Of a stretch of DNA of 64,000 nucleotides, positions 17,095 to 25,656 are shown one piece after another. The notes below the pieces were generated by a model, which searched no databases, was not told the origin of the DNA, and was given only the letters and a program-made list of their open reading frames with translations. The position numbers were made by a program, and so were the translations under genes. Origin of the DNA: Igneacidithiobacillus sp041146875 (GTDB lineage: Bacteria; Pseudomonadota; Gammaproteobacteria; Acidithiobacillales; Acidithiobacillaceae); assembly GCF_041146875.1 (NCBI RefSeq), contig NZ_JBFRXP010000002.1, positions 130,558 through 194,557 of the forward strand, in the 5' to 3' direction. Each line of letters starts with the position of its first letter. Position 1 is the stretch's first letter.

Positions 17095-18012
17095 GGGTAC
17101 GGAAATGTACTGCGGCGGTGAATGCTGCGCCCATCGGTTGTGTGCCCGTGCTGCGGCGCGCCAATGTGAGTGGTGCGGCGACGAGTGCCGCCGGTCTCGC
17201 CGTCACCACACAACGCGGGGACGAGCGAGGTCGTGGCCGTGTAACGCTATCGACCCGGTTACGCCAACGCGCCGTTCGGCGCCACGGTCGTGCTCGGTAC
17301 ATGAACTAGGCATCAGTGGCCGCCTGAGAAGTACGGGAATCTATGGTAGTAAAGATGTGCAGCAGTCAGAAAGAAGGAAATTTACGCCGAAAGGCGGTGA
17401 ATGATGAGACGATGAAAGGGCATGGCGTGATTCAGAGAGGCCAAGAAACGTTTCTTATTAGCCGATCTTTTTTCAAAGGGTTGGCTGCACAGCGCCATTA
17501 ATCTTGTCAAGTTCTTTCGCCAGAAGAAAACCTGCGAAGCAAAGCTTAATGTCTAATCCAGAGGTTATCAAGCTCCTGTCGAAGATTATGAAAAAACTGT
17601 TTTGTCTCTGTGCAGACTCGGCGTCTGTCAAGGTAGTTGTCGCTTCTCCCATTTTTTAAGCCGCCTTTTTATCCTGCCGCTGCGGGTTCAGATCTACCGC
17701 CCCGACGGGTGTCCAATTGCNNNNNNNNNNNNNNNNNNNNNNNNNNNNNNNNNNNNNNNNNNNNNNNNNNNNNNNNNNNNNNNNNNNNNNNNNNNNNNNN
17801 NNNNNNNNNNNNNNNNNNTACGTTCTGCTGAGTAATGTTTCATCTCGATAATCCACTTTCCGCCCCCACCCTACGCCTGACTCCATTTCAGAGAGGCGAC
17901 AACTACCCTGACACCGGGGGGACTCCTATTGCTCTCATAGTGAGGAAAACCCCCCACTATGGCACATCCATGCCGTTACGGGGTGGGGATTCCCATCCCA
18001 TTGCTTACCAGA
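17095..18012. other. Gene-poor stretch with a 98-base assembly gap (17721-17818)
   Basis: After traB no frame looks like a recognisable protein. The run of N at 17721-17818 is a scaffold gap. Sequence right of the gap (about 17870-18000) contains G/C-rich runs such as GGGGTGGGGATTCCCATCCC that look like the end of an inserted element, but I cannot identify one. Composition falls from G+C-rich (traB) to A+T-rich (quorum-sensing block) across this region. Confidence 0.6.
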
Positions 18013-18450
18013 CTACGACGGAATTTTGTCTTGCCCGATCACGAATATCGCGATGCCACGACTAGAGTTGTTTCCGAAGTCCTTGATAGACAAATTGTTT
18101 GAACCAGTAGCTTCTTGATCGGGATTGGTGTTGCTTTCCCGGATCAAATTAGTGAATGGAGGATTGCTGCTATATTCCAAGGTTGTAGTTACCTGGACCG
18201 TAAGTCCTGTCCCTGCACAATAAAAGTGCATAGTAGCGTTAATAGACGGAGTACTTTGCATAATATAGATGGCGGTGGGGTTCACACTAAAAAAACCATC
18301 CTGCTCAAACTCAACGTACCCAGGACCGCTGGCATCCTGAGCTGGAATGGTTGATGGCCATGCATCATCCAAATTTTCGCTATTTACAGAGTCAAGCGTC
18401 ATCTTGTAGGGAGTGCAGTTATATATTTGAAAAGTCTGGTTAAACGACAT
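18013..18450 (-). CDS. Unrecognised small secreted or inclusion-type protein, 145 residues
   Basis: I do not recognise this protein. It begins MSFNQTFQIYNCTPYKMTLD and is rich in Ser, Thr, Asn and aromatic residues with few charges, suggesting an all-beta sandwich. It has no signal peptide and two cysteines (about residues 11 and 78). The pattern (NxT, then W, then a PGYVEFEQDGF block) is loosely reminiscent of aegerolysin or actinoporin-type beta-sandwich proteins, but that is impression only. A good ribosome site (AAAGGAGAA) precedes the ATG. It lies downstream of and on the same strand as the AidA/PixA gene and shares its A+T-rich composition, so joint quorum control is plausible. Confidence 0.65.
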   Translation of the reverse strand: MSFNQTFQIYNCTPYKMTLDSVNSENLDDAWPSTIPAQDASGPGYVEFEQDGFFSVNPTAIYIMQSTPSINATMHFYCAGTGLTVQVTTTLEYSSNPPFTNLIRESNTNPDQEATGSNNLSIKDFGNNSSRGIAIFVIGQDKIPS

Positions 18451-18687
18451 TGTGTTTTCTCCTTTAAGTATGGCTGCGGTTTACCATTAAAAACGTACAG
18501 AAATGCTTGTTCTCAATATGGTTGTAAACATATCGTTGTTATGACAACAACATAACAGATTAAACCAGTAATGCTAGACAAATAATCATAGCAAAATCCA
18601 TGGCTTGATGTCACTTCGCGCAACCTGCTCTTCGAAATGATCTGCAATACCATGAAATAAACATTTCTTACAACTGTTATCCTATCA

Positions 18688-18711
18688 GCCCATCGCCAGA
18701 TGGCGATGGGC
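18688..18711 (-). terminator. Strong hairpin just after the aidA-like gene
   Basis: GCCCATCGCC and GGCGATGGGC form a perfect ten-pair stem with a four-base loop, 17 bases beyond the aidA stop. The T-run is poor on the minus strand (TTGTT follows on the plus strand), so it may be a weak terminator or a 3' end stabiliser. Confidence 0.5.
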
Positions 18712-18727
18712 TTGTTGCATAGCAGGC

Positions 18728-19276
18728 TTACTTGACGCAGATACTCGGATCCCAGTAAAAATATCCGAACAACCTCTGGTTTTCCCCGTCCACTAGCTGA
18801 TAGAGACCAAACTGGACGTAGAAATTTTCGGTACCCGACTGTTTCACCTTGGAATCGAAACTGGTGAAATTTTGGGGAACATTCAATACCGGTAGCCCGT
18901 TGGAAGTGTTCGTATCTGGCTGAGCTGCACCATTGCGCCGCACCAGATTAGGGACAAACTGGTTGAATACGCTATCGCCTTTCCAGTATTTTATGCCATA
19001 GACGACAACTGCATCGTCAGAGTTATCGTAAATTGAAACACCGGCGAAGGACACAAGATCACCTGGGAGAGCGGTGAATTGCAGGTCTGCGGTACCCTGA
19101 TTTACGATCCCGCCACGTGGGTCAGTGCAGATCATGAACTGGCTGTTGTGATCAATACCAGTGGGGTTATTGGGATCCTTGCTGGGATTTTGATAGTGTA
19201 CCTTGACGTAGTCAGTATCAATGACAATTAGGACGTTTATTTGCTCTGCACTGGATTCAAGTTCTGGAGATGACAT
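18728..19276 (-). CDS. aidA: AidA/PixA family inclusion-body protein
   Basis: The 182-residue protein matches the AidA/PixA family in its N-terminal block: VLIVIDTDYVKVHYQNPSKD, then PNNPTGIDHNSQFMI. Members include Ralstonia and Burkholderia AidA, a quorum-induced protein, and Xenorhabdus PixA, which forms cytoplasmic methionine-rich inclusions. The biochemical role is unclear; Burkholderia AidA is linked to host killing. No signal peptide is present. An AAGGAAT ribosome site, a CATACT -10 (19294-19299) and a lux-box-like palindrome (19325-19345) lie upstream. Together with the AHL synthase 1.1 kb away this strongly suggests quorum-controlled expression. Confidence 0.85.
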   Translation of the reverse strand: MSSPELESSAEQINVLIVIDTDYVKVHYQNPSKDPNNPTGIDHNSQFMICTDPRGGIVNQGTADLQFTALPGDLVSFAGVSIYDNSDDAVVVYGIKYWKGDSVFNQFVPNLVRRNGAAQPDTNTSNGLPVLNVPQNFTSFDSKVKQSGTENFYVQFGLYQLVDGENQRLFGYFYWDPSICVK

Positions 19277-19324
19277 ATTATCAGATTCCTTTTAGTATGC
19301 TTCTGTTCGAGAATTTCCGTTGAC

Positions 19325-19345
19325 ACCTGTCCGACGGAGGCAGGT
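19325..19345 (-). promoter_or_regulatory. Lux-box-like palindrome upstream of aidA
   Basis: ACCTGT and GCAGGT halves face each other across nine bases, close to the LuxR-family consensus ACCTGT...ACAGGT. Its centre lies about 36 bases upstream of the candidate -10 box CATACT, the usual place for a LuxR-type activator. Confidence 0.55.
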
Positions 19346-19607
19346 TATACAATGGCTTTCTGTTTACATGGAGCTACAGGCTCTGCAGCATGTAAAGTTT
19401 ATCATTGGCCTATAATTTATTGGTACCTGACATGTTTAACAGGTGCCCAATCGTCGGTGGGATGATCTCCATTCCGGAGAATGGCGGTAACGGGAAGTGT
19501 GCGTTCCCCGTGGGGCACTTCGAATAACGGGATACGAGTTTATTTCATGCTCTGGTAGAGTTTATTATGACAGTGTTCGGTATATGCTCGGCGTACACCC
19601 CAACCAT

Positions 19608-19637
19608 CAGCGGCTCGCGCCATTGGCGCGTCCGCTG
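19608..19637 (-). terminator. Hairpin after the Cys-containing small gene
   Basis: CAGCGG...CGCG and CGCG...CCGCTG form a long stem with one internal mismatch about 27 bases beyond the stop of the 19664-20008 gene. The remaining 19346-19607 has further short self-complementary stretches (GAAGTG/CACTTC near 19495-19527) and no open frame worth naming. Confidence 0.45.
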
Positions 19638-19663
19638 GATGATTTTGTTAAGCCTAATTGGTA

Positions 19664-20008
19664 TTAGCAAGAACCAATTATTGTTCCAGTATAAATTGCC
19701 GACCCGTTAAGATAGACAGTGGCTTTTAATCCGGTAGGGATAAACGCGCCACAGGTGCTGGCACATACTTTCAGTTCCGCACCTACAGGGATAGAAATAG
19801 GCGACGTAATGCATATATCTCCATAAATTGGGACGCTAAAGCAGATCTTATTTGTGGACGGATTGTAACTTGCACCGACACAAACAGACATTTTTAATGC
19901 TTTTAAATCTTTTAACTGTGCATGCGCAGCTGTTAACTGAGAAGATGGCCCATCAAAACCAGATACGGTAAAATCAGGAACCACGGATTGATTTGTTTCC
20001 TTACACAT
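19664..20008 (-). CDS. Unrecognised cysteine-containing small protein, 114 residues
   Basis: I do not recognise this protein. The first 45 residues are polar. The rest is a hydrophobic beta-rich region with seven cysteines after residue 40 (SVCVGA, ICFSVPIYGDICITS, KVCASTCGAF and the terminal IIGSC). Together with CKE at the start this makes eight in 114 residues, unusual for a cytoplasmic protein. There is no signal peptide. An excellent ribosome site (GAGGAGGAAA) precedes the ATG. It lies between aidA and the AHL synthase on the same strand. The repeated Cys-x-hydrophobic pattern could suit a disulfide-stabilised or self-assembling protein, or a bacteriocin-like peptide; none of these is shown. 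Confidence 0.65.
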   Translation of the reverse strand: MCKETNQSVVPDFTVSGFDGPSSQLTAAHAQLKDLKALKMSVCVGASYNPSTNKICFSVPIYGDICITSPISIPVGAELKVCASTCGAFIPTGLKATVYLNGSAIYTGTIIGSC

Positions 20009-20324
20009 AACATTTCCTCCTCTGTTTGATCGCCGATGAAAGAAGATGAAGAGACTTGCGATCAGAGCCTCTCATCACAACCTAATTATGAAGCCCACAA
20101 AACAAAAGTACTGTTCGTGTATTCTTCTAGTTTGCATGTGTTGACTGGTTTTTAGGCATTATTTTCTTGTCTATGCGGAATAAAACGGCAAAGCAAATGA
20201 CAGAAGCCAACTGCAGCCGTTAGAAATAATATAAGAAAACAAGGAAACTCCACGCTAACAATAATTTCCTGCGATCTTCCATCACTAGGTGCAAGCGCTA
20301 AATCAGCTTCTGCTATCACAAAGA

Positions 20325-20345
20325 TTTGGCTTCATAGAAGCCAAA
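20325..20345 (-). terminator. Hairpin downstream of the AHL synthase gene
   Basis: TTTGGCTTC and GAAGCCAAA form a nine-pair stem with a three-base loop about 58 bases after the luxI stop. On the minus strand it is followed by TCTTTG. The surrounding 20009-20403 is A+T-rich and has no other gene. Confidence 0.5.
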
Positions 20346-20403
20346 GCCATTAATGCCAGTAAAATAATACTTAAATGCGTTCGTGCGGTATTTGTCGACA
20401 TTC

Positions 20404-20988
20404 TTAGCATGTAGAATGTGTATGCCAATTTTGGTTTTTTAGTTCAATCCAACAGGCAAATATTGGGTATCCGTCTATGATCATGGGCGGACCAGCACGA
20501 TGTGAATTTATTCCGGATCGGGACAATAATCGTTCAACACCTATGGGTGACACCGTGATCAACCGTTTGGCGCCACGCGTGGCTGCACACCCAATAGATT
20601 CTTCCAGCAGTTTTCTGGCGACGGGCGAGGAGAACTGCCCCGATCTTGCGCTTTTTTTTTGGACATCTACTGCCGCAAAACGGGACAGTTCCCACACATC
20701 CGGGGAGTTAGGCGGCGGCAGTCCGTTGAGCAGTTGCGGAAACACCTCCCCGAGGAGATACGGTTTGGTGGTGGGCAGAAGGCGGGCGCAGCCGATGATG
20801 TTGGCGTGATCGTCTTCCGCCATGACATAGACTGTATCCGACCGGTCGAACTGATCTGCTTCTCTGCCACTTTCTGTGCGAAGATCCTCCCACCCCAGGT
20901 ATTCTACAAACACCTGGTGGCGATATTCCGCCAGCCTCGAGTATTGCCCCTCTGCCAAGCCTTCTGCTGCTCCAGATACCAGTCGCAT
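20404..20988 (-). CDS. Acyl-homoserine lactone synthase (LuxI family)
   Basis: The 194-residue enzyme makes N-acyl-homoserine lactones from S-adenosylmethionine and an acyl-ACP. All family landmarks are visible: YRHQVF and LGW near the N-terminus, the acidic pair in EADQFDRSDT, the arginine in GCARLLPTTKPYLLGEVFP, and the glutamate and arginine in VWELSRFA. I chose ATG 20988 because GAGGG lies five bases upstream; a TTG at 21006 would add six residues. It is transcribed in the same direction as rsaM, which lies just upstream, and as the aidA block downstream. No luxR partner is in the window. Confidence 0.93.
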   Translation of the reverse strand: MRLVSGAAEGLAEGQYSRLAEYRHQVFVEYLGWEDLRTESGREADQFDRSDTVYVMAEDDHANIIGCARLLPTTKPYLLGEVFPQLLNGLPPPNSPDVWELSRFAAVDVQKKSARSGQFSSPVARKLLEESIGCAATRGAKRLITVSPIGVERLLSRSGINSHRAGPPMIIDGYPIFACWIELKNQNWHTHSTC

Positions 20989-21052
20989 GACGCCCTCATC
21001 AAACAAACTCTGTCGGGGGCTAAATTAGCAGTACTCGAATTCTCGCAACACT

Positions 21053-21072
21053 GGCAAACCTGTCAGGTTGGC
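21053..21072 (-). promoter_or_regulatory. Imperfect palindrome in the AHL synthase promoter
   Basis: GGCAAACCTG and CAGGTTGGC are nearly complementary around a single T, and contain the half-site ACAGGT seen in the aidA box. The centre is about 35 bases upstream of a TAATTT -10 candidate (21022-21027 on the minus strand), the same geometry as at aidA. It lies just after the rsaM stop codon. Confidence 0.45.
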
Positions 21073-21075
21073 GGA

Positions 21076-21510
21076 TCATTGGTATCTCTGAGTTATGATG
21101 CAGTGAACCACCCTCTGCCAGCTCAACGCATTGATGATCTTCTCCAGAATAGCCTCGGTTCTGGCTGGACCCAGATCGACATGCTGGTCATCCACGAACA
21201 TGATGTTGCTCCGTGGCGCGCTCGTCCGCAGGTAGCGCAGCTCCCCGGACTCGCTGTCTAGCCGCCAGTCCCATCCCACTGTGATCACTGGAGGCTGATC
21301 GCTAACCCATTCGGTGTATCCGGCGATGCACGTTTGGGTTGCTCCCAAGGAGTGGTCTTTGTCTTCCTCTTGGTCGAGACCGGAAATCAGGTGAATAAGC
21401 GGGGTATTCACCATCTCCTCCGGCGTTATCCGGATATAGCCGTCTTGTGATAGCATCCTGGCTCCCCATGCATGCGGGTGCATTACTGTTTTTCCGTAGC
21501 AGTCCATCAT
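21076..21510 (-). CDS. rsaM: RsaM-like quorum-sensing modulator (DUF4902)
   Basis: The 144-residue protein resembles RsaM of Burkholderia and Pseudomonas fuscovaginae: DGYIRIT near the N-terminus, YTEWVS, VITVGWDW, RSNIMFVD and ILEKIINALSWQ. RsaM proteins sit beside luxI/luxR pairs and repress AHL production by a mechanism that is not settled; they lack a helix-turn-helix. Two ATG codons stand in a row at the start, behind GGGGA. The gene lies directly upstream of the AHL synthase, as in Burkholderia, but here the luxR that usually flanks it is missing. Confidence 0.8.
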   Translation of the reverse strand: MMDCYGKTVMHPHAWGARMLSQDGYIRITPEEMVNTPLIHLISGLDQEEDKDHSLGATQTCIAGYTEWVSDQPPVITVGWDWRLDSESGELRYLRTSAPRSNIMFVDDQHVDLGPARTEAILEKIINALSWQRVVHCIITQRYQ

Positions 21511-21564
21511 AGTTCCCCAACAAGGTAAAACTAGAGGTTATCTGAACTATCATTAGTGTGATAA

Positions 21565-21598
21565 TGTCAACTTTCGCAGGCCGAATGGTCAATTCGGC
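21565..21598 (-). promoter_or_regulatory. rsaM promoter region: TTGACA -35 and adjacent palindrome
   Basis: On the minus strand TTGACA (21565-21570) is a perfect -35 hexamer, but a matching -10 at the right distance is not obvious. Immediately upstream, GCCGAAT and ATTCGGC form a seven-pair palindrome with a five-base gap (21580-21598), a plausible operator. Confidence 0.4.
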
Positions 21599-21913
21599 TA
21601 CAATTCGTTGCTACCAGAGGCTATCGGAATGGAGACAGCATACCACTCGGAATGCGCAATGGTGTACAGATGGGAGATGAGGGCGAGATAGAGGCGGATA
21701 GAATGGGCGGCACGTGGAATGGGTAGCATGGCCGTGAGGAACGAGGAAGGCAGGGAAGGGGGATATCCCGGTAAATGGTTCTACAACGGAAAAAATGGCA
21801 TTGATTATCAAGGGATATATTTTTTGCGAACATGCCGATTTGTAGAAGTCGTGATTTTGTAAAGCGGTTACGAAACAATGGGTAAGGTCTTACATATTGT
21901 TTAGAATGGGGTT

Positions 21914-21952
<39 letters not shown>

Positions 21953-22090
21953 AAGTCTAAAATATCTGTTCCATCGCTCGCCAAGCTAACGATCATTCTG
22001 TCTACTCGCTCTAAATACCTAGACGCTGACAACGCAATTGGTTAGCCTTGCGCATCCGCCTCGGGCAGTCTCCGCGAAAGGACGAATCAT

Positions 22091-22969
22091 ATGCGCAAAG
22101 GCATCATTCTGGCGGGGGGGTCGGGCACGCGCCTGTATCCACTCACCCAGGTACTGAGCAAGCAGCTCATGCCCATCTACGACAAACCTCTCATTTATTA
22201 TCCGCTGTCTACCCTGATGCTCGCTGGTATCCGGGAGTTTCTGGTGATTTCCACTCCTAACGACCTGCCGCATTTCCAGAAGCTGTTGGGCGATGGTTCG
22301 GCCTGGGGGCTAGATTTTCAGTATGCTGAGCAGCCACGCCCCGAGGGGCTGGCGCAGGCATTGATTATTGCCGAAGAGTTTTTGGCGGGGGCGCCTTCGG
22401 CACTAATTCTTGGCGATAACCTCTTCTATGGCCACGACCTGAGCGAGGGTCTCCAGGTAGTCAATCACCAATCAACGGGTGCGACAGTCTTTGCCTACCA
22501 CGTCGCCAACCCGCGTGCCTACGGAGTGGTGGAATTTGATGCCAAGGGGCGGGCGGTGTCACTGGAGGAAAAACCGATCAAGCCGCGTTCCAGCTACGCC
22601 GTCACGGGACTGTATTTTTATGACTCGCGGGCCAGCCAGATGGCCCGCGAAATTCAGCCCTCCGCACGTGGCGAATTAGAGATTACGGAGTTGAATGCCC
22701 GCTACTTGGCGGCAGGGCAGTTGCAGGTGGAGATTCTCGGGCGTGGCACCGCTTGGCTGGATACGGGCACACACCAAGATTTGCTCAATGCCGGCGAATT
22801 TATCCGTACCTTAGAACAACGCCAGGGCCTGAAGGTAGCCTGCCCGGAGGAGATTGCTTGGCGCATGGGCTATATTGACGAAGAACAAATACGTCGCCTG
22901 GCGGAGCCGCTGCGCAAAAGTGGTTACGGCGAGTATCTCTTGCGCTGCCTGGAACTGGAGGAACGCTAA
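22091..22969 (+). CDS. rmlA: Glucose-1-phosphate thymidylyltransferase
   Basis: The 292-residue RmlA/RfbA joins glucose-1-phosphate and dTTP to give dTDP-glucose, the first step of dTDP-L-rhamnose synthesis for surface polysaccharide. The nucleotide-binding block GIILAGGSGTRLYPLT is at residues 4-19, and LILGDNLFYG and EEKP follow as in the family. The usual length is about 290. AAAGGACG lies upstream of the ATG. It starts the four-gene rml operon and overlaps rmlC by one base (TAATG). It is the first gene right of the island boundary. Confidence 0.96.
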   Translation: MRKGIILAGGSGTRLYPLTQVLSKQLMPIYDKPLIYYPLSTLMLAGIREFLVISTPNDLPHFQKLLGDGSAWGLDFQYAEQPRPEGLAQALIIAEEFLAGAPSALILGDNLFYGHDLSEGLQVVNHQSTGATVFAYHVANPRAYGVVEFDAKGRAVSLEEKPIKPRSSYAVTGLYFYDSRASQMAREIQPSARGELEITELNARYLAAGQLQVEILGRGTAWLDTGTHQDLLNAGEFIRTLEQRQGLKVACPEEIAWRMGYIDEEQIRRLAEPLRKSGYGEYLLRCLELEER

Positions 22970-23517
22970 TGGAATTGCAACGCTTGGCCATCCCCGAGGT
23001 CTGTCTGCTGACGCCTCGGGTCTTTGGCGATGCGCGCGGGTTTTTTCTGGAGAGCTGGAATCGCAAGACCTTTGCCGATCTCGGCTTGGATTTGGACTTT
23101 GTGCAGGACAACCACTCGCGCTCGGCGTCTGGGGTCTTGCGTGGCCTGCATTATCAAATCCAGCAGGCGCAGGGCAAACTGGTGCGGGTGGTAGAAGGGG
23201 AAGTCTTTGACGTGGCGGTGGACCTGCGCCAGAGCTCGCCAACTTTTGGCTGTTGGGTAGGCGCGACGCTGTCTGCCGAAAACCATCAGATGCTCTGGGT
23301 ACCGCCAGGCTTTGCCCACGGCTTTGTGGTACTGAGCAAGTTTGCCCAGTTCCTCTACAAAACCACGGACTATTACCTGCCCGCTGCCGAGCGTTGCCTG
23401 CTTTGGAATGACCCGGCCCTGGGCATCGACTGGCCGATGCCGGTGGGAGAGGCGCCCCTGCTGGCGGCGAAGGATGCGGCCGGCCTGCCACTCGCGCAAT
23501 GCGAATGTTTTGCGTGA
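22969..23517 (+). CDS. rmlC: dTDP-4-dehydrorhamnose 3,5-epimerase
   Basis: The 182-residue cupin epimerises C3 and C5 of dTDP-4-keto-6-deoxyglucose. VLRGLHYQ (about residues 58-65) carries the catalytic histidine, and the FAHGF and YKTTDYY blocks are typical. Length matches the family (about 180). Its ATG shares a base with the rmlA stop, and rmlD follows after nine bases. Confidence 0.96.
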   Translation: MELQRLAIPEVCLLTPRVFGDARGFFLESWNRKTFADLGLDLDFVQDNHSRSASGVLRGLHYQIQQAQGKLVRVVEGEVFDVAVDLRQSSPTFGCWVGATLSAENHQMLWVPPGFAHGFVVLSKFAQFLYKTTDYYLPAAERCLLWNDPALGIDWPMPVGEAPLLAAKDAAGLPLAQCECFA

Positions 23518-23526
23518 GGAGGTAAC

Positions 23527-24408
23527 ATGCGCCAGGTTTGTATCCTGGGGGCAGGCGGGCAGTTGGGACAGGAGTTGCAGCGTCGCTGTCCGGCGGGAGT
23601 TAGCTTGCATGCTATTGATCGTGTCGCTGCCGATCTTACCCAGCCGGCGCAGATTCGCGCAGTGCTCGAGCGCCTGCAGCCCGACATCATCATCAACGCG
23701 GCTGCCTATACGGCGGTGGATCGTGCCGAGTCCGAGCCGGAGCTCGCCCATGCCGTTAACGCGGGAGCGCCCAGAGTGCTGGCGGAATGGGCACAAGGGC
23801 ATGCTGCGCGCCTGCTGCAAGTATCGACGGACTTTGTCTTTGACGGCAGCCAGGGACGGCCCTATACCCCCGCCGATCCCATCGCCCCGCTGGGAGTCTA
23901 TGGCGCAAGCAAGGCGGCGGGGGAAGAAAACATCCGTAACACACTTGGTGAAACCGCGCTCATCCTGCGCACCGCTTGGGTGTATAGCCAGTTTGGCAAC
24001 AATTTTGTCAAGACCATGCTGCGCTTGATGGCGGAGCGCGAGAGTCTTTCCGTAGTGGGCGACCAGATCGGTACTCCCACCTGGGCGGGTGGCCTAGCAG
24101 CGGCCCTCTGGCGGGCTGTAGAGCAGCCAGAGTTTACCGGCACGCAGCACTGGACCGATGCCGGGGTAGCGTCTTGGTACGATTTTGCCGTGGCAATTCA
24201 GGAAGAGGGGCTGCAACATGGCCTGCTGGCGCGGCAAATCCCCATCCAGATGATTCCCGCTACAGCCTATCCCACGCCCGCCCAGCGCCCGGCCTGCGCG
24301 GTGTTGGATAAAACGGGCAGCTACGCGGCCTTAGGGGCAGCGCCGCACTGGCGCGTGCAGTTGCGACAGATGATGAGCGAATGGCAAGAAGGAATACACA
24401 ATGGTTGA
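23527..24408 (+). CDS. rmlD: dTDP-4-dehydrorhamnose reductase
   Basis: The 293-residue short-chain reductase performs the last step to dTDP-L-rhamnose with NAD(P)H. The nucleotide fold begins VCILGAGGQLGQEL, and the catalytic YxxxK is YGASK (about residue 128). STDFVFDG is the expected serine/threonine block. GAGGAGG precedes the ATG. The end overlaps rmlB by eight bases. Confidence 0.95.
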   Translation: MRQVCILGAGGQLGQELQRRCPAGVSLHAIDRVAADLTQPAQIRAVLERLQPDIIINAAAYTAVDRAESEPELAHAVNAGAPRVLAEWAQGHAARLLQVSTDFVFDGSQGRPYTPADPIAPLGVYGASKAAGEENIRNTLGETALILRTAWVYSQFGNNFVKTMLRLMAERESLSVVGDQIGTPTWAGGLAAALWRAVEQPEFTGTQHWTDAGVASWYDFAVAIQEEGLQHGLLARQIPIQMIPATAYPTPAQRPACAVLDKTGSYAALGAAPHWRVQLRQMMSEWQEGIHNG

Positions 24409-25525
24409 AAAATTGGCAGCGGCAAAGATGCGGCTTTTGGTGACCGGGGGCGCGGGCTTTATTGGTGCCAATTTCTGTCATTACTGGCGCTGTCGCTATC
24501 CCCAAGGCACGCTCGTAGTACTTGATGCCCTGACCTACGCTGGTAACCGCGCCAGCCTCTCGTCCCTAGAAGGGCAGGCTTGTACCTTTGTCGCCGGTGA
24601 CATCAACGACACGCCCTTGGTTGAGAAACTGCTGCAGGAGCACGAGCTCAATACCATCGTGCATTTTGCCGCCGAGAGTCATGTCGATCGCTCCATTCAC
24701 GATCCTGACGCCTTTCTGAACACCAACATCCTTGGCACCCATAGCCTGTTGCGCGCGGCGCGCAAGCAATGGCTGGACGGGCCGCAGGGAGTGATTCCGC
24801 ATCGCTTTCACCACATTTCTACTGACGAGGTCTACGGCACCCTGGGGCCGCAAGATCCGGCGTTTCGGGAAGATACTCCCTATGCCCCCAACTCGCCTTA
24901 TGCGGCGAGCAAGGCAGCTTCCGACCATCTCGTGCGTGCCTACCAGCACACCTACGGCCTGTGTACGACGACCAGTAACTGCTCCAACAACTATGGGCCG
25001 TATCACTTCCCGGAAAAGCTGATTCCCCTGGTCATTCTCAATATTTTGCATGGCCGCCCCTTGCCCATCTACGGTGACGGCCAGCAGATCCGTGACTGGC
25101 TCTTTGTCGAGGACCACTGTCAGGGGATTGCCCTGATTCTGGAGCAGGGCGTAGAGGGGGAGAACTACAACATTGGCGGCCACAATGAATGGGCGAACCT
25201 CGACATCGTGCGCTTGATTTGCCGTTTACTGGATGAAGCCTTTGCCGCAGACGCAACGCTAGCAGAACGCTACCCGCATGCCGCGCCCTCACAGGGAAAG
25301 CCAGCCGAGAGCCTGATTAGCTACGTTAAGGACCGTCCCGGTCATGACCGCCGCTATGCCATCGACGCCAGTAAGATTGGGCGTGAGCTGGGCTACACGC
25401 CGCAACACAGTTTTGAAGAGGGGATTCGCAAGACGGTGGACTGGTACCTGCAGAACACCGGCTGGTGGCAGCCCCTGCTCGGCGAACAGTATGCACAGTG
25501 GGTACAGAAGCAGTACGCGAGCTGA
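24401..25525 (+). CDS. rmlB: dTDP-glucose 4,6-dehydratase
   Basis: The 374-residue extended short-chain dehydrogenase/reductase converts dTDP-glucose to the 4-keto-6-deoxy sugar. Visible motifs are GGAGFIGANF (NAD binding, residues 16-25), STDEVYG and the active-site YAASKAASDHL. The start at 24401 has AAGAAGG upstream and overlaps rmlD by eight bases; a second ATG at 24428 begins directly at the core fold. The gene order rmlA-C-D-B differs from the common B-D-A-C but the set is complete. Confidence 0.95.
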   Translation: MVEKLAAAKMRLLVTGGAGFIGANFCHYWRCRYPQGTLVVLDALTYAGNRASLSSLEGQACTFVAGDINDTPLVEKLLQEHELNTIVHFAAESHVDRSIHDPDAFLNTNILGTHSLLRAARKQWLDGPQGVIPHRFHHISTDEVYGTLGPQDPAFREDTPYAPNSPYAASKAASDHLVRAYQHTYGLCTTTSNCSNNYGPYHFPEKLIPLVILNILHGRPLPIYGDGQQIRDWLFVEDHCQGIALILEQGVEGENYNIGGHNEWANLDIVRLICRLLDEAFAADATLAERYPHAAPSQGKPAESLISYVKDRPGHDRRYAIDASKIGRELGYTPQHSFEEGIRKTVDWYLQNTGWWQPLLGEQYAQWVQKQYAS

Positions 25526-25656
25526 GGGTCGAGCCACTTATATTTTTCGCCACAGTAATCTGGTTCCATCATTGGGGCAGAGGGAAGGGCAAGCATAGTC
25601 TCCCCCGCCTAGGCCAAGCGGGAAAGCGGGTACGATGCGTTAGTGGAGCTGCTCGG

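Noticed and set aside
17118..17309. Basic, Cys-containing small frames after traB
   Set aside because: No conserved pattern, ribosome site or neighbour link; they look like chance frames in G+C-rich DNA.
17850..18000. IS605/TnpB-type element end
   Set aside because: G/C-rich inverted blocks are suggestive, but no transposase remnant or defined end can be read, and the adjacent gap hides the rest.
21076..21510. Truncated LuxR receptor
   Set aside because: The sequence lacks a helix-turn-helix and matches RsaM/DUF4902 blocks (VGWDW, RSNIMFVD), so it is a separate family.
25604..25622. Rho-independent terminator between rmlB and the PEBP gene
   Set aside because: The five-pair stem is weak and has no T-run on either strand.
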